In this document: piece after piece, positions 7,362 to 17,143 of the stretch
How positions within the stretch are numbered: position 1 is the first letter of the stretch
How the letters are laid out: the number at the start of each line of letters is the position of its first letter
Assembly: GCF_022760995.1 (NCBI RefSeq)
Contig: NZ_JAKWJO010000007.1
Location: 62,001 to 126,000, forward strand
From: Dyella sedimenti
Lineage (GTDB): Bacteria; Pseudomonadota; Gammaproteobacteria; Xanthomonadales; Rhodanobacteraceae
Direction: 5' to 3'
DNA length: 64,000 nt
Translations under genes and position numbers: made by a program
The notes under the pieces: generated by a model
What the model was told of the DNA's origin: nothing
What the model saw: the letters and a program-made list of their open reading frames with translations, nothing else
Database searches by the model: none

Positions 7362-9032
7362 CTACAACATCGGCAGCTTCAGCCCCTGCTCCCTCGCGCA
7401 GGCGATGGCGAGGTCGTAGCCTGCGTCCGCGTGGCGCATCACGCCAGTGCCGGGGTCGTTCCACAGCACGCGGGCGATGCGCTGATCGGCCGCCTCGCTG
7501 CCGTCGCACACGATCACCACGCCCGCGTGCTGCGAATAGCCCATGCCGACGCCGCCGCCGTGGTGCAGCGACACCCACGTCGCGCCGCCGGCCACGTTGA
7601 GCATGGCATTCAGCAGCGGCCAGTCGCTGACCGCGTCGGAACCGTCGCGCATCGCCTCGGTCTCGCGGTTGGGGCTGGCGACCGAACCGGAATCCAGGTG
7701 GTCGCGGCCGATCACCACCGGCGCCTTCAGCTCGCCCTTGCGCACCATCTCGTTGAAGGCGAGGCCGAGCTTGTGCCGCTGGCCCAGGCCAACCCAGCAG
7801 ATGCGCGCCGGCAATCCCTGGAAGCGGATGCGTTCCCGCGCCATGTCCAGCCAGCGGTGCAGGTGCGGATCGTCGGGGATCAGCTCCTTCACCTTCGCGT
7901 CGGTCTTGTAGATGTCCTCCGGATCGCCGGACAGCGCGACCCAACGGAACGGTCCCACGCCACGGCAGAACAGCGGGCGCACGAACGCGGGCACGAAGCC
8001 GGGGAACGCGAACGCGTCCGCGCAGCCTTCATCCTTCGCCATCTGGCGGATATTGTTGCCGTAGTCGAAGGTGGGCACGCCCTGCGCGTGGAACGCGAGC
8101 ATCGCCTCCACGTGCTTTTTCATCGACTGCCTGGCCGCCTTGGCGGTACCGGCCGGATCGCTCTTGCGGCGCTCGAACCACTGGTCCACCGTCCAGCCTT
8201 CCGGCAGGTAGCCGTTGACCGGATCGTGCGCGCTGGTCTGGTCGGTGACCGCGTCCGGGCGCACGCCGCGGCGCACGAGTTCCGGCAGCACGTCGGCGGC
8301 GTTGCCGAGCAGCGCGACCGACTTCGCCTCGCCGGCGGCGGTGTACTTCGCGATGCGCGCCAGCGCGTCGTCCAGGCCGGCGGCCTGCTCGTCCACGTAG
8401 CGCGTCTTCAGGCGGAAATCGATGCGGCTCTGCTGGCATTCGATGATGAGCGAGCAGGCGTCGGCCAGCGATGCGGCCAGCGGTTGCGCGCCGCCCATGC
8501 CGCCGAGGCCGGCGGTGAAGATCCACCGGCCCTTGAGGCTGCCGCCGTAATGCTGGCGCCCCATCTCCACGAACGTCTCGTAGGTGCCCTGCACGATGCC
8601 CTGCGAACCGATGTAGATCCACGACCCGGCCGTCATCTGGCCGTACATCATCAGGTCCTTGCGATCCAGTTCGTTGAAGTGCTCCCAGTTTGCCCAGGCC
8701 GGCACCAGGTTGGAGTTGGCCAGCAGCACGCGCGGTGCATCCGGATGGGTGCGGAACACGCCGACCGGCTTGCCGGACTGGACCAGCAGGGTTTCGTCGT
8801 CGCCCAGCTCGCGCAGGCTGCGCAGGATCGCGTCGAAGCACTCCCAGTTGCGCGCGGCGCGGCCGATGCCGCCGTACACGACCAGCTCGGCCGGGTTCTC
8901 CGCCACCTCGGGATCGAGGTTGTTCTGCAGCATCCGGAACGGCGCCTCGGTCAGCCAGCTCTTGCAGCTCAGCTCGCCGCCGCGCGGCGCGCGGATGGTG
9001 CGGGTGGTATCGATGCGGGTCGGTGCGTTCAT
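7362..9032 (-). CDS. hutU: Urocanate hydratase
   Basis: The 556-residue enzyme converts urocanate to 4-imidazolone-5-propionate, step two of histidine degradation, using tightly bound NAD+. Family landmarks are clear: the N-terminal [17 protein letters not shown] block, the nucleotide-binding [32 protein letters not shown], and the active-site Cys in [15 protein letters not shown]. The length is standard. It is alone here: hutF and hutI are about 14 and 18 kb away and hutH and hutG are not in the window, so the pathway is dispersed. No HutC-like regulator is adjacent. Confidence 0.97.
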   Translation of the reverse strand: MNAPTRIDTTRTIRAPRGGELSCKSWLTEAPFRMLQNNLDPEVAENPAELVVYGGIGRAARNWECFDAILRSLRELGDDETLLVQSGKPVGVFRTHPDAPRVLLANSNLVPAWANWEHFNELDRKDLMMYGQMTAGSWIYIGSQGIVQGTYETFVEMGRQHYGGSLKGRWIFTAGLGGMGGAQPLAASLADACSLIIECQQSRIDFRLKTRYVDEQAAGLDDALARIAKYTAAGEAKSVALLGNAADVLPELVRRGVRPDAVTDQTSAHDPVNGYLPEGWTVDQWFERRKSDPAGTAKAARQSMKKHVEAMLAFHAQGVPTFDYGNNIRQMAKDEGCADAFAFPGFVPAFVRPLFCRGVGPFRWVALSGDPEDIYKTDAKVKELIPDDPHLHRWLDMARERIRFQGLPARICWVGLGQRHKLGLAFNEMVRKGELKAPVVIGRDHLDSGSVASPNRETEAMRDGSDAVSDWPLLNAMLNVAGGATWVSLHHGGGVGMGYSQHAGVVIVCDGSEAADQRIARVLWNDPGTGVMRHADAGYDLAIACAREQGLKLPML

Positions 9033-9191
9033 GGCAAAGCATCCCAGCCGGAGGGGAAAGCCCGATTGTGGCGAGCCGGCCCCGCGCCCGCAAACCGCAG
9101 CGCGTCAAAACGCGGCGCGGCCACCGTCGCGACGAACATCGATGTCCGAAAACGGCGAGTCAGGACCGGGCGGCGGTGCTAGCCTGCGGCC

Positions 9192-10679
9192 ATGGTTGCC
9201 GCATCCCTTTCCCCCTTGCCCGACGAACGCATCTGCGAGCAGGCGCGACTGAGCCGCGACGCGCGCTTCGACGGCCTGTTCTTCACCGCCGTCACCAGCA
9301 CGCGCATCTACTGCCGCCCGGTCTGCCCCGCGCCGCCGCCGAAGCCGCAGCACGTGCGTTACTACGCCAGCGCCGCGGCGGCCGAGGCGGCGGGCTTTCG
9401 TCCCTGCCTGCGCTGCCGCCCCGAACTGTCGCCGGGCAACGACGCCTGGCGGCGCGGTGACCATGTGATCGCGCGCACGCTCAAGCTGATGGATGGCGAC
9501 GAACTGTCGGTCGAGGCGATGGCCGAGCGGGTCGGCCTCGGCGCGCGGCAGTTGCGCCGGCTGTTCGTGGAACGGCTGGGCGCGCCGCCGATCAGCGTGC
9601 ACACCACGCGGCGCCTGCTGTTCGCCAAGCAATTGCTGACCGAGACCGCGCTGCCGGTGACGGAAGTGGCGCATGCCTCCGGCTTCCGCAGCCTGCGGCG
9701 TTTCAACGCCGCCTTCGCGCAGGCGAACCGGATGTCGCCGCGCGAACTGCGCCGCCATCCCGCCAAGACCGACGGCGATGCGATCACGCTGCGGCTCGGC
9801 TACCGGCCGCCGTACGATTTCGCCGCGATGCTCACGTTCCTGCGCACCCGCGCCCTGCCGGGCGTGGAAACGGTGGACGAGACCAGCTATGCGCGCGTGT
9901 TCGGCCACGCCGAGGCACCGGGCTGGCTGCGGCTGGACGCCTGGCCGGGCGGCGAGCACGCACTGCGGCTGCGACTGCATTGCCCGCAGCCGGCACAGAT
10001 GCTGCCGGTGGTGACGACATTGCGGCGCATGTTCGACCTGGACGCGAACCCGCAATCGATCGGCGAGGCGCTGCAGGCGAGCAAGCTGCTCAAGCCGCTG
10101 TGGCGCAAGCGCCCCGGCCTGCGCCTGCCCGGCGGCTGGGACGGCTTCGAGATCGCGGTGCGCGCGATCCTCGGGCAACAGGTCAGCGTGGCCGCCGCGC
10201 GCACGCTGGCCACGCGCATCGTGCAGCGCTACGGCACATCGGTGGCCAACGCGCCACTGCCCGGGCTGGAGCGGCTGTTCCCCGCCCCGGAGGCGCTGGC
10301 CGATGCCGACCTGGGCACGCTTGGCCTCACCTCCGCGCGCGCCGCTACCGTACGCGGCGTGGCGCGCGCGTTGCTGGACGGCCGCATCGATTTCCGCCAC
10401 GAACAGCCGCTGGAGACATTCATCGAGCGCTGGGTGGCGCTACCGGGCATCGGCGAATGGACCGCGCACTACATGGCGATGCGCGCGCTGAGCCATCCCG
10501 ACGCATTTCCCGCCGCGGACTTGATCCTGCGCCGCGCGGCGGCGGGCGGCGGGCCCGCGCTGGGCGCCCGCGCGCTGACCGAGCTGGCGGACGCGTGGCG
10601 TCCCTGGCGCGCCTATGCGGTGATGCACCTGTGGCGCGGCGCCAGCGATGCCGCCGCAACGACGACGAAGGTGGTGTGA
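9192..10679 (+). CDS. Ada-AlkA fusion: methyl-sensing regulator joined to 3-methyladenine glycosylase
   Basis: The 495-residue protein fuses four modules. An Ada-type zinc domain carries the four cysteines (RIYCRPVC near residues 37-44 and RPCLRC near 74-79), one of which would accept methyl groups from phosphotriesters. An AraC-type helix-turn-helix follows (about 90-190), then the AlkA N-terminal domain, then a HhH-GPD glycosylase with [16 protein letters not shown] and a catalytic Asp in FPAADLIL. It can therefore be both alkylation sensor/activator and 3-methyladenine DNA glycosylase. Its stop overlaps ogt (TGATG), making a two-gene alkylation-repair operon. No clear ribosome site precedes the ATG. 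Confidence 0.93.
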   Translation: MVAASLSPLPDERICEQARLSRDARFDGLFFTAVTSTRIYCRPVCPAPPPKPQHVRYYASAAAAEAAGFRPCLRCRPELSPGNDAWRRGDHVIARTLKLMDGDELSVEAMAERVGLGARQLRRLFVERLGAPPISVHTTRRLLFAKQLLTETALPVTEVAHASGFRSLRRFNAAFAQANRMSPRELRRHPAKTDGDAITLRLGYRPPYDFAAMLTFLRTRALPGVETVDETSYARVFGHAEAPGWLRLDAWPGGEHALRLRLHCPQPAQMLPVVTTLRRMFDLDANPQSIGEALQASKLLKPLWRKRPGLRLPGGWDGFEIAVRAILGQQVSVAAARTLATRIVQRYGTSVANAPLPGLERLFPAPEALADADLGTLGLTSARAATVRGVARALLDGRIDFRHEQPLETFIERWVALPGIGEWTAHYMAMRALSHPDAFPAADLILRRAAAGGGPALGARALTELADAWRPWRAYAVMHLWRGASDAAATTTKVV

Positions 10680-11200
10680 TGCAAGCGATCTGGTACGACG
10701 ACATGCTCAGCCCGGTCGGCATGCTACGGCTGGTGGCCGGCGAAGCCGGCCTGCGCGAGATCGGGTTCGAACGGGGACGCCACCGGGCATCGCCGCAACT
10801 TTCATGGCAACGCGGCGCCATCGCGCCGCTGGCCCTTGCGCGGCAACAGCTGGAGGAATACTTCGCCGGCATGCGCCGGCAGTTCGACCTGCCGCTGCAA
10901 CCGCTGGGCACGCCATTCCAGCGCGAAGTGTGGCGGGAGCTGACGCGCATTCCCTATGGCGCCACCATCAGCTACGGCGAACTCGCGCGCCGCATCGGAC
11001 AGCCACAGGCGGTGCGCGCGGTCGGCGCCGCGAACGGACGCAATCCCCTGCCGATCGTGGTGCCGTGCCACCGGGTGATCGGCGCCGACGGCAGCCTCAC
11101 CGGTTTCGGCGGCGGCCTGCCGGCCAAGCGCCACCTGCTGTCGCTGGAGGATCGCATCGCCCATGGCGACCTGTTCGGCACCGCCGCGCACGCAGGCTGA
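10679..11200 (+). CDS. ogt: Methylated-DNA-protein-cysteine methyltransferase
   Basis: This 173-residue suicide enzyme removes alkyl groups from O6-alkylguanine. The acceptor motif [11 protein letters not shown] is present, preceded by the recognition helix region [25 protein letters not shown] and followed by [16 protein letters not shown]. It starts inside the ada-alkA stop codon, so translation is coupled and expression is likely induced by methylation of the fused Ada domain. Ogt rather than the C-terminal Ada module is suggested because the protein stands alone. Confidence 0.95.
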   Translation: MQAIWYDDMLSPVGMLRLVAGEAGLREIGFERGRHRASPQLSWQRGAIAPLALARQQLEEYFAGMRRQFDLPLQPLGTPFQREVWRELTRIPYGATISYGELARRIGQPQAVRAVGAANGRNPLPIVVPCHRVIGADGSLTGFGGGLPAKRHLLSLEDRIAHGDLFGTAAHAG

Positions 11201-11222
11201 GCATCAGCCGGGAAGGATCGCG

Positions 11223-11507
11223 CTAGCGTCCGGTATCCAGCGGCGGCGTCACCGCGTTCTGGTACTGCGCCATCGAGGCACGCTGGCGCGGCGGATAGTG
11301 CCCGCCGTTGGTCTTGGTGCCGGCATGCACGCCCTTGGCCGGCGCCGCGGCAGCCTTGCCGTGGCCAGCCTTCGGCGGCGGCGCGGATGACTTCGCCGTC
11401 GCGGCCACGGCTGGCGCATCCTGCTGCGCATGCGCCACGCTCATCCATGCGAGCGGGACGAGTGCTATCAGCAGAACCATGCAAGCCAGAGGTCGTGTAA
11501 TAGTCAT
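11223..11507 (-). CDS. Small secreted Ala/Pro/Lys-rich protein of unknown function
   Basis: This predicted 94-residue product begins with a good signal peptide (MTITRPLACMVLLIALVPLAWM, cleaved after AHA), then a low-complexity Ala-Pro-Lys region and a C-terminal segment GGHYPPRQRASMAQYQNAVTPPLD. I do not recognise a domain. The start at 11507 gives the cleanest signal peptide; an upstream ATG at 11540 would add 11 residues. It converges on ogt and is divergent from the NPP gene, 48 bp away. Confidence 0.6.
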   Translation of the reverse strand: MTITRPLACMVLLIALVPLAWMSVAHAQQDAPAVAATAKSSAPPPKAGHGKAAAAPAKGVHAGTKTNGGHYPPRQRASMAQYQNAVTPPLDTGR

Positions 11508-11555
11508 ACGGCTAGGTAAGAATGCGTCGTTTGCATCCATCGTACGGAACCACGC

Positions 11556-12836
11556 ATGAAATTACCGTTTCACCTGTTGCTGTGCACGCTAGCCGCATTC
11601 GGTGCGGGTTGCGCCACTCAGCCGGCACCGGCTCCGGCACCGGTCCAAGCCCAGGCCGCCCTCTCCAAGGCCGCGCCCACGCCACTGCTATTGATCTCCA
11701 TCGACGGCTACCGCAGCGACTATCTGGAACGCGGATTCACCCCGACACTGGCACAACTGGCGAAGGATGGCGTGCGCGCCACCGGCATGCAGCCATCGTT
11801 TCCGTCGCTGACTTTTCCCAACCACTACACCATCGTTACCGGCCTGCGCCCGGACCACCACGGCATCGTCAACAACACCATGACCGATCCTGCGCTCGGC
11901 AAGTTCTCGCTGGGCAACCGCGCCGCGGTCGGCAACGGCCAATGGTGGAACGAAGGCACGCCGCTGTGGGAGACGGCGGACCAGCACGGCCTGCGCACCG
12001 CCACCATGTTCTGGCCCGGCTCCGAGGCGGACATCCACGGCAAGCATCCCGACTACTGGAAGCCGTACGACGGCAGCGTCACGCCCGAGCAGCGCGTGGA
12101 CCAGGTCCTTGCGTGGCTGGACCTGCCCGCCGGCGAACGCCCGGGCTTCCTCACCCTGTATTTCGACGAAGTGGACCATGCCGGCCACGCCTACGGTCCG
12201 GATACGCCGCAGGTCGACCAGGCGCTGCGCGACACCGACGCGGCGCTCGCGCGCCTGGTCGACGGCCTGCGCCAGCGCGGCCTGCTCGACCGCATCAACC
12301 TGGTCATACTGGCCGACCACGGCATGGCCACGGTGCCCGCCGACCACAGTATCCTGCTGGACAAGCTGGCGCCGCTGCACGAGGTGGACGTGGTGAGCCT
12401 GGGCGTGCTGGCCGGCATCAATCCGAAGCCCGGCCACGAGTTCGCCCGCATCGAGGCGCACCTGGAACGTCCGCAGCAGCATATGACCTGCTGGGACAAG
12501 TCGCGCGTGCCGGCGCGCCTGGCCTACGGCAGCAACCCGCGCGTGCCGCAGCTGCTGTGCCTGGCCGACGTGGGCTGGCGCATCACCACCTCGGACTACG
12601 TGGCCAAACACAAGGGCAAGCTCAGCCTGGGCGAGCACGGCTACGACAACGAGGCGCCGCAGATGCAGGCCCTGTTCGTGGCGCACGGCCCGGCGTTCCG
12701 CCAGGGCGCCACGGTGCCTTCGTTCCCGAACGTGGACGTCTATCCGCTGATGGCCCACCTGCTCGGCCTGCCCGCCGCCGCGAACGACGGCGACTACCAG
12801 GCGGTGCAGGACATGCTCAGGCCCGAGGCGAGGTAG
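11556..12836 (+). CDS. Nucleotide pyrophosphatase/phosphodiesterase (NPP family)
   Basis: The 426-residue exported enzyme belongs to the alkaline phosphatase superfamily, ectonucleotide pyrophosphatase branch, which hydrolyses nucleotide or other phosphodiester bonds. The metal and nucleophile set is visible: Asp50 in ISIDGYRSDY, Thr86 in PSLTFPNHYT, EVDHAGHAYGP, LADHGM and GEHGYDN. An N-terminal signal with Cys19 in a lipobox-like context (GAGC) suggests an envelope lipoprotein. Xanthomonas NPP is the nearest characterised type I know. The substrate may be extracellular nucleotides. The gene stands alone and is followed by repeats. Confidence 0.9.
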   Translation: MKLPFHLLLCTLAAFGAGCATQPAPAPAPVQAQAALSKAAPTPLLLISIDGYRSDYLERGFTPTLAQLAKDGVRATGMQPSFPSLTFPNHYTIVTGLRPDHHGIVNNTMTDPALGKFSLGNRAAVGNGQWWNEGTPLWETADQHGLRTATMFWPGSEADIHGKHPDYWKPYDGSVTPEQRVDQVLAWLDLPAGERPGFLTLYFDEVDHAGHAYGPDTPQVDQALRDTDAALARLVDGLRQRGLLDRINLVILADHGMATVPADHSILLDKLAPLHEVDVVSLGVLAGINPKPGHEFARIEAHLERPQQHMTCWDKSRVPARLAYGSNPRVPQLLCLADVGWRITTSDYVAKHKGKLSLGEHGYDNEAPQMQALFVAHGPAFRQGATVPSFPNVDVYPLMAHLLGLPAAANDGDYQAVQDMLRPEAR

Positions 12837-12890
12837 CTGGTGTGGTGGCGCAGGGATGCTCCTCCCTTGCGACCGCCTTGCGCTTCATGA

Positions 12891-12942
12891 CTCGTCATCC
12901 CGGCGCCCCCCCACAAAAGGGGGCGAGGGCCGGGATGACGAG
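12891..12942. repeat. Palindromic CGTCATCCCGGC-type repeat
   Basis: The arms CTCGTCATCCCGGC (12891-12904) and its exact complement (12929-12942) flank a C/G-rich centre. A related copy with three changes lies at 49391-49444. It falls in the gap between the convergent NPP and MFS genes and is directly followed by a REP-like unit. Confidence 0.7.
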
Positions 12943-12945
12943 CAG

Positions 12946-12975
12946 GTCGCGCACCGGGTGCGCTCCTACAAGGGG
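12946..12975 (-). repeat. REP-like unit, single copy
   Basis: A single copy of the dispersed REP-like unit in reverse orientation (GTCGCGCACCGGGTGCGCTC, then CTAC). It lies between convergent genes, 12 bp from the MFS stop codon. Confidence 0.75.
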
Positions 12976-12986
12976 AGCGCGATGGC

Positions 12987-14285
12987 TCATTGCGGAATCG
13001 GCGGCTCGGTGCCGGGCGATGGCGGGCCCGGCAGCGGCGGCAGGCGGTACAGTCGCCAGGCGACCAGCAGGCCGGCCACGATCAGCGCGGTGACGAACAC
13101 GGCCACGCCATTCCAGCCGTGCGAGGCATAGAACAGGCCGCCGCCCGCGCCGGCCAGGCTGGAACCCATGTAGTAGGAGAACAGGTACATCGACGAGGCC
13201 TGCGCCTTGGCGTGGCCGGCGCGCCGGCCCACCCAGCTGCTGGCGATGGAATGCCCGCCGAAGAAGCCGAAGGTGATCGCCACGATGCCGAGCACGATCA
13301 GCGGCAGCGGCCGCAGCACGGTGAGCCCCACGCCCAGCAGCATCAGCGCGAACGCAGTCCACAGCACCTTGCGCCGGCCCAGCCGTCCGGCCAGGTGGCC
13401 CATCCAGGCCGAACTGAAGGTACCGATCAGGTACACGCTGAAGATCGCGCCCACCATCGCCTGCCCCAGCCCGTACGGCGGCGCCAGCAGGCGGTAGCCG
13501 ATGTAGTTGTAGACGGTGACGAAGGCGCCCAGCAGCAGGAAGCCTTCCGCGAACAGCCACGGCAGGCCGGCATCGCGGAAGGCCAGCGCGAAGCGGCCGA
13601 GCAGCGCGCGCAACTGCAGCGGGTGGCGCACGTGGTGCCGCGACGGCGGCAGGCTGCGCCAGAACACCAGTCCCGACACCAGCCCGATCAGTCCCACCGT
13701 GGCCACGCCCCAGCGCCAGCCCACGAAATCGGCAAGCACGCCGGCCACCAGCCGCCCACCCATGCCGCCGATCGCATTGCCGCTGATGTACAGACCCATG
13801 CCCAGGCCGATCGATTCGGGATGCATCTCCTCGCTGAGATAGGTCATGGCCACCGCCGGCAGCCCGCTCAGGGTCAGCCCCAGCAGCGTGCGCAGGATCA
13901 GCAGCATGTGCCAGTCCGGCACCAGCGCGGTCAGCAGCACCAGCAGCGCCGAGGAAATCAGCGAGGCGGTCATCACCGACTTGCGCCCCCAGGCGTCCGA
14001 CACGCCGCCGGCGAACAGCATGGCGAAGGCCAGCACGCCGGTGGTCAGCGACAACGACAGCGACGCGGCGGCCGCGCTCACGCCGTAGTCCCGGCTGAAC
14101 TCGGGCATCAAGGGCTGGGTGCAATAGAGCAGGCCGAAGGTGGCCAGTCCCGCGGCGAACAGCGCCAGGTTGGCCTGGCGGAAGAGAGGCGTGCCGTGGC
14201 GGATGAATCCCGGTGCTTCAGCGCCGGGCGGCGATGGCCGATAACCATCGGGAGAGCCTGCGTCCACGCCATCCTGCCTTGCCAT
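12987..14285 (-). CDS. MFS transporter (YnfM-like)
   Basis: The roughly 432-residue protein has the 12-helix layout of the major facilitator superfamily, with the loop 2-3 motif GGVSDAWGRKSV and an equivalent second-half motif GHLAGRLGRRKVL. Overall it resembles E. coli YnfM and related drug-efflux permeases. The start is uncertain: ATG at 14285 is used here, and an ATG at 14321 would add 12 residues; both precede a hydrophilic 30-residue N-terminus. The transported substrate cannot be told from sequence. It is divergent from the diguanylate cyclase gene across about 200 bp. Confidence 0.85.
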   Translation of the reverse strand: MARQDGVDAGSPDGYRPSPPGAEAPGFIRHGTPLFRQANLALFAAGLATFGLLYCTQPLMPEFSRDYGVSAAAASLSLSLTTGVLAFAMLFAGGVSDAWGRKSVMTASLISSALLVLLTALVPDWHMLLILRTLLGLTLSGLPAVAMTYLSEEMHPESIGLGMGLYISGNAIGGMGGRLVAGVLADFVGWRWGVATVGLIGLVSGLVFWRSLPPSRHHVRHPLQLRALLGRFALAFRDAGLPWLFAEGFLLLGAFVTVYNYIGYRLLAPPYGLGQAMVGAIFSVYLIGTFSSAWMGHLAGRLGRRKVLWTAFALMLLGVGLTVLRPLPLIVLGIVAITFGFFGGHSIASSWVGRRAGHAKAQASSMYLFSYYMGSSLAGAGGGLFYASHGWNGVAVFVTALIVAGLLVAWRLYRLPPLPGPPSPGTEPPIPQ

Positions 14286-14483
14286 GATCCAACCCAGACC
14301 GCCACGGGGAGACGTAAGCATAGGGCTTGCGGCATGGGCAATCGACCCGCGGCGCGGCGGCTCCTACCAACGGTGTACATCCGGCGCCCGGCCGGCGTGA
14401 TACATAGTGGAACCCATGGGATCGTCGGCGTGGCCGGCCGGACCCGTACACCGGCTGGGGGGCCGTCAACACAGGGGAGAACG

Positions 14484-16202
14484 GTGCAACGCAGACCCGT
14501 GCTGCTCTTTTTCGCATGCCTCGTCGTGGCGCTGTGCGCGCCGCGCGCGGATGCCGCGTCGCCCGTCGCCGGCCCGCCCGCGCTGCGGATCGGCATGCTG
14601 CCCGACGCGCGCGCGTCCGCCGCGCAGGCAGAGGATGTGGTGCGGGGAACGCATGACGCCGCGTTCGCACCGGTCCGCTCGCCCTATACGCCGAACGCGG
14701 CCGGGACGCAGCGCTGGTACCGGCTGGTGCTGGACCGCGACTGGAACCAGCCGACCTCACCCGTGCTCAGCTTCACCGGCGCGGCTTATGTGCCGCTCAC
14801 CGTCTATGTCCCGCCCGACTACCGGCCGCAACGGCTGTGGTTCGCGCAGACCGCGGCGGTGCAGCGCTTCTCACGCCATCGCCTGGCGCTGGAACTGCCG
14901 CACGACCTGCGCGCCGGCCAGCCGGTCTATGTGCAGGTGGCCGCCGACAGCTTCACCCGCCCGATCAAGCCCGCGCTCGCCGACCTGGCCACCTACCAGG
15001 ACGAGGACCTGGACCACGTGCGCCTGGCCACGCTGTTCGCCAGCGTGCAGTTCACCATGATCCTGGCCGCGCTGTGCCTGTGGCTGCTGCTGCGCGACCG
15101 CGTGCTGGTGTACTTCATCGGCTACGCCAGCTTCCAGCTGATCTACCAGATGCTGGTCAGCGGCGAGATCTACCAGTTGCCCGGCGGCGCCCTGCTGGTG
15201 CCGCTGGGCACGCACGCGCCCTGGCTGTTCGCGGCGTTGAGCGCGCCGCTGTCGATCTCCTTCATCCTGGAGTTCTGCAACCTGCGCGAGATCACGCCGC
15301 GCGCCGCGCGCATCCTGGGCTGGATGCGCTGGCCGTTCCTGGTCGCCATACCGCTGCTGTGCCTGCCGTTCGCCGAGCGCACGCAGTGGCTGGCCAGCGC
15401 GTACAACCTGTGGTTCATGCTGTCCTCGCTGTGGTCACTGGGCACCGTGCTGCTGGCCGCGCGCCATGGCCGCCAGGCGCGCTTCTTCCTGATCGCCTGG
15501 ATGCCGCAGGTGCTGTTCACCTTCCTGCGCGTCTGCCAGGTGCTGCTGCGCCTGGACCAGCCCCGCTGGCTGGAATACGGCTTTCCCTTCACCATGGCGT
15601 TCTCCAGCATCGTGGTCACCATCGGCCTGGCCGACCTGTCGCTGCGCGCGCGGCGCGAGCGCGACGTGGCCCACCACCTGGCCGACCACGACGCGCTCAC
15701 CGGCGTGCTCAACCGCCGCGCCCTGCTCCGGCGGCTGCACGCGGCCATCGCCGAGGCGAACCGGCAGCGGGCGCCGCTCGCCCTGCTGTTCCTGGACATG
15801 GATCACTTCAAGTCGGTCAACGACCGCTACGGTCACCAGGCCGGCGATGCCTGCCTGCGCGCCGTCGCCGAGGCGATCGCCGACGAGCTGCGCCCCTCGG
15901 ACTGGCTGGGCCGCTACGGCGGCGAGGAATTCGTAGTGTGCCTGCCGGGCGCCACGCACGAGCAGGCGATGGCCATCGGCGAGCGCATCCGCCACGGCAT
16001 CGAGCACCTGCACGTGCACTCGCGCGGCTGCAGCCTGCAGACCACCATCAGCATGGGTGTGGCCAGCCTGCAAGGCGATGCCGACACCAGCGACGAGCTG
16101 ATCGCCCGCGCCGACAATGCGCTGTATCGCGCCAAGACCGACGGGCGCAACCGCATCGTTGCCCACGCGCCATTGCCCGCCACGGTGTGCAAAAGCGCCT
16201 AG
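14484..16202 (+). CDS. 7TM (DISM) receptor diguanylate cyclase
   Basis: The 572-residue protein has a signal peptide, a periplasmic 7TMR-DISM extracellular domain (about 30-185), seven transmembrane helices (about 190-390) and a C-terminal GGDEF domain. The cyclase motif is GGEEF in RYGGEEFVVCLPG, preceded at the canonical five-residue distance by an inhibitory I-site RPSD, so it should make cyclic di-GMP under product feedback. A GTG start at 14484 is chosen because GGGGAGA lies three to four bases upstream and the signal peptide begins there. The TAG stop overlaps the stop of the convergent methyltransferase (CTAG at 16199-16202). Confidence 0.92.
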   Translation: MQRRPVLLFFACLVVALCAPRADAASPVAGPPALRIGMLPDARASAAQAEDVVRGTHDAAFAPVRSPYTPNAAGTQRWYRLVLDRDWNQPTSPVLSFTGAAYVPLTVYVPPDYRPQRLWFAQTAAVQRFSRHRLALELPHDLRAGQPVYVQVAADSFTRPIKPALADLATYQDEDLDHVRLATLFASVQFTMILAALCLWLLLRDRVLVYFIGYASFQLIYQMLVSGEIYQLPGGALLVPLGTHAPWLFAALSAPLSISFILEFCNLREITPRAARILGWMRWPFLVAIPLLCLPFAERTQWLASAYNLWFMLSSLWSLGTVLLAARHGRQARFFLIAWMPQVLFTFLRVCQVLLRLDQPRWLEYGFPFTMAFSSIVVTIGLADLSLRARRERDVAHHLADHDALTGVLNRRALLRRLHAAIAEANRQRAPLALLFLDMDHFKSVNDRYGHQAGDACLRAVAEAIADELRPSDWLGRYGGEEFVVCLPGATHEQAMAIGERIRHGIEHLHVHSRGCSLQTTISMGVASLQGDADTSDELIARADNALYRAKTDGRNRIVAHAPLPATVCKSA

Positions 16203-17035
16203 CGCCGCGTCGCCAGCACGCCGTCCAGGGCCAATTGCGCCTTGAAGCCCGCCTTCTCCAGCCGCCCGGCCACCTCGCGCGGCACGTCGCGGGCGCTGGT
16301 GAGCCTGTTGGGACTGCCGGTGTAGTGGAACAGCCGCCCGCCGCGACGCAGCACGCGCGCGAGCTGGTCGTAGAACGCCTGCGAGTACAGCTCGCCGGCG
16401 ATGCCGAAGCGCGGCGGATCGTGCAGCAGCGCATCCACCGAGGCGTCGGCGATCCGCACGATGGCCTGCGACACGTCCGCCTGCACGAGTTGCAACCGGC
16501 CGCCGCTCGCATCCGGGTCCGGCGACCACGGGTTGAGCGTGCGCAACCACAGCACGTCCGGGTTCTTCTCGAACGAGTGGATGCGCGAGGCGCCCGCTTC
16601 CAGGCAGCAGGCGGCGAAATAGCCCAGCCCGCCGCAGGTATCGAGCACCGCCTTGCCGCGCGGCTCGACCAGCGCCACCTTGCGGCGCGCATCCTCGAAC
16701 GGCGAGGCCTTCGCGGTGGGCAGCATCTTGATGCCATCGATCTCGAAGGTCGGCGCGCCCCACTCGGTGGGTACCAGCTTGATGAGCGAGCTGGCGTAGC
16801 GCGACACCGCCGCGAACTCGTCGCCGTCCCACCAGTAGATGGTGCGGTCCTTCAATCGCGACGGATAAGGATAGGAGCGTCCCTTCCACTGCCAGGCGTC
16901 GGCTTGCAACGACGCCTCGCCCTTCGAGCGCCCCAGGTCCAGCGAGCCATGCCATGCGCCGTCGCCGCGGTCGCGCGCGGCCAGCATCGCCTCGGCCTCG
17001 GGGCGCATCAGCAAGGGACCGGCATAGTGCGGCAC
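16199..17035 (-). CDS. Class I SAM-dependent methyltransferase
   Basis: The 278-residue protein has an N-terminal substrate-recognition segment and a Rossmann methyltransferase core: the SAM-binding VLDTCGGLGYFAACCLEAG, an acidic FEKNP after strand 2, QADVSQ, and an LLHDPPRFG motif in the position of the catalytic DPPY/NPPY loop. It resembles RlmI-type and spermidine-synthase-like proteins; the substrate is unknown. The GTG at 17035 is preferred over upstream starts because AGGAG lies nine bases before it. It converges on the diguanylate cyclase with a 3-base overlap of stop codons. Confidence 0.8.
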   Translation of the reverse strand: MPHYAGPLLMRPEAEAMLAARDRGDGAWHGSLDLGRSKGEASLQADAWQWKGRSYPYPSRLKDRTIYWWDGDEFAAVSRYASSLIKLVPTEWGAPTFEIDGIKMLPTAKASPFEDARRKVALVEPRGKAVLDTCGGLGYFAACCLEAGASRIHSFEKNPDVLWLRTLNPWSPDPDASGGRLQLVQADVSQAIVRIADASVDALLHDPPRFGIAGELYSQAFYDQLARVLRRGGRLFHYTGSPNRLTSARDVPREVAGRLEKAGFKAQLALDGVLATRR

Positions 17036-17143
17036 GAAGGAATCTCCTGGGAAAAAGCGCCGCGCGGCATCGCTCGCGGGCCGGCATGATCGCAGGGAAC
17101 CGCCCGTCCCCGCCAGCGACACGGTGCACTAGCTCGAGCGCCT

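Noticed and set aside
12990..14483. An N-terminal extension of the diguanylate cyclase frame to 12990
   Set aside because: The region upstream of 14484 is antisense to the MFS gene and composed of Arg/Gln/His repeats. The GTG at 14484 has a ribosome site and a signal peptide.
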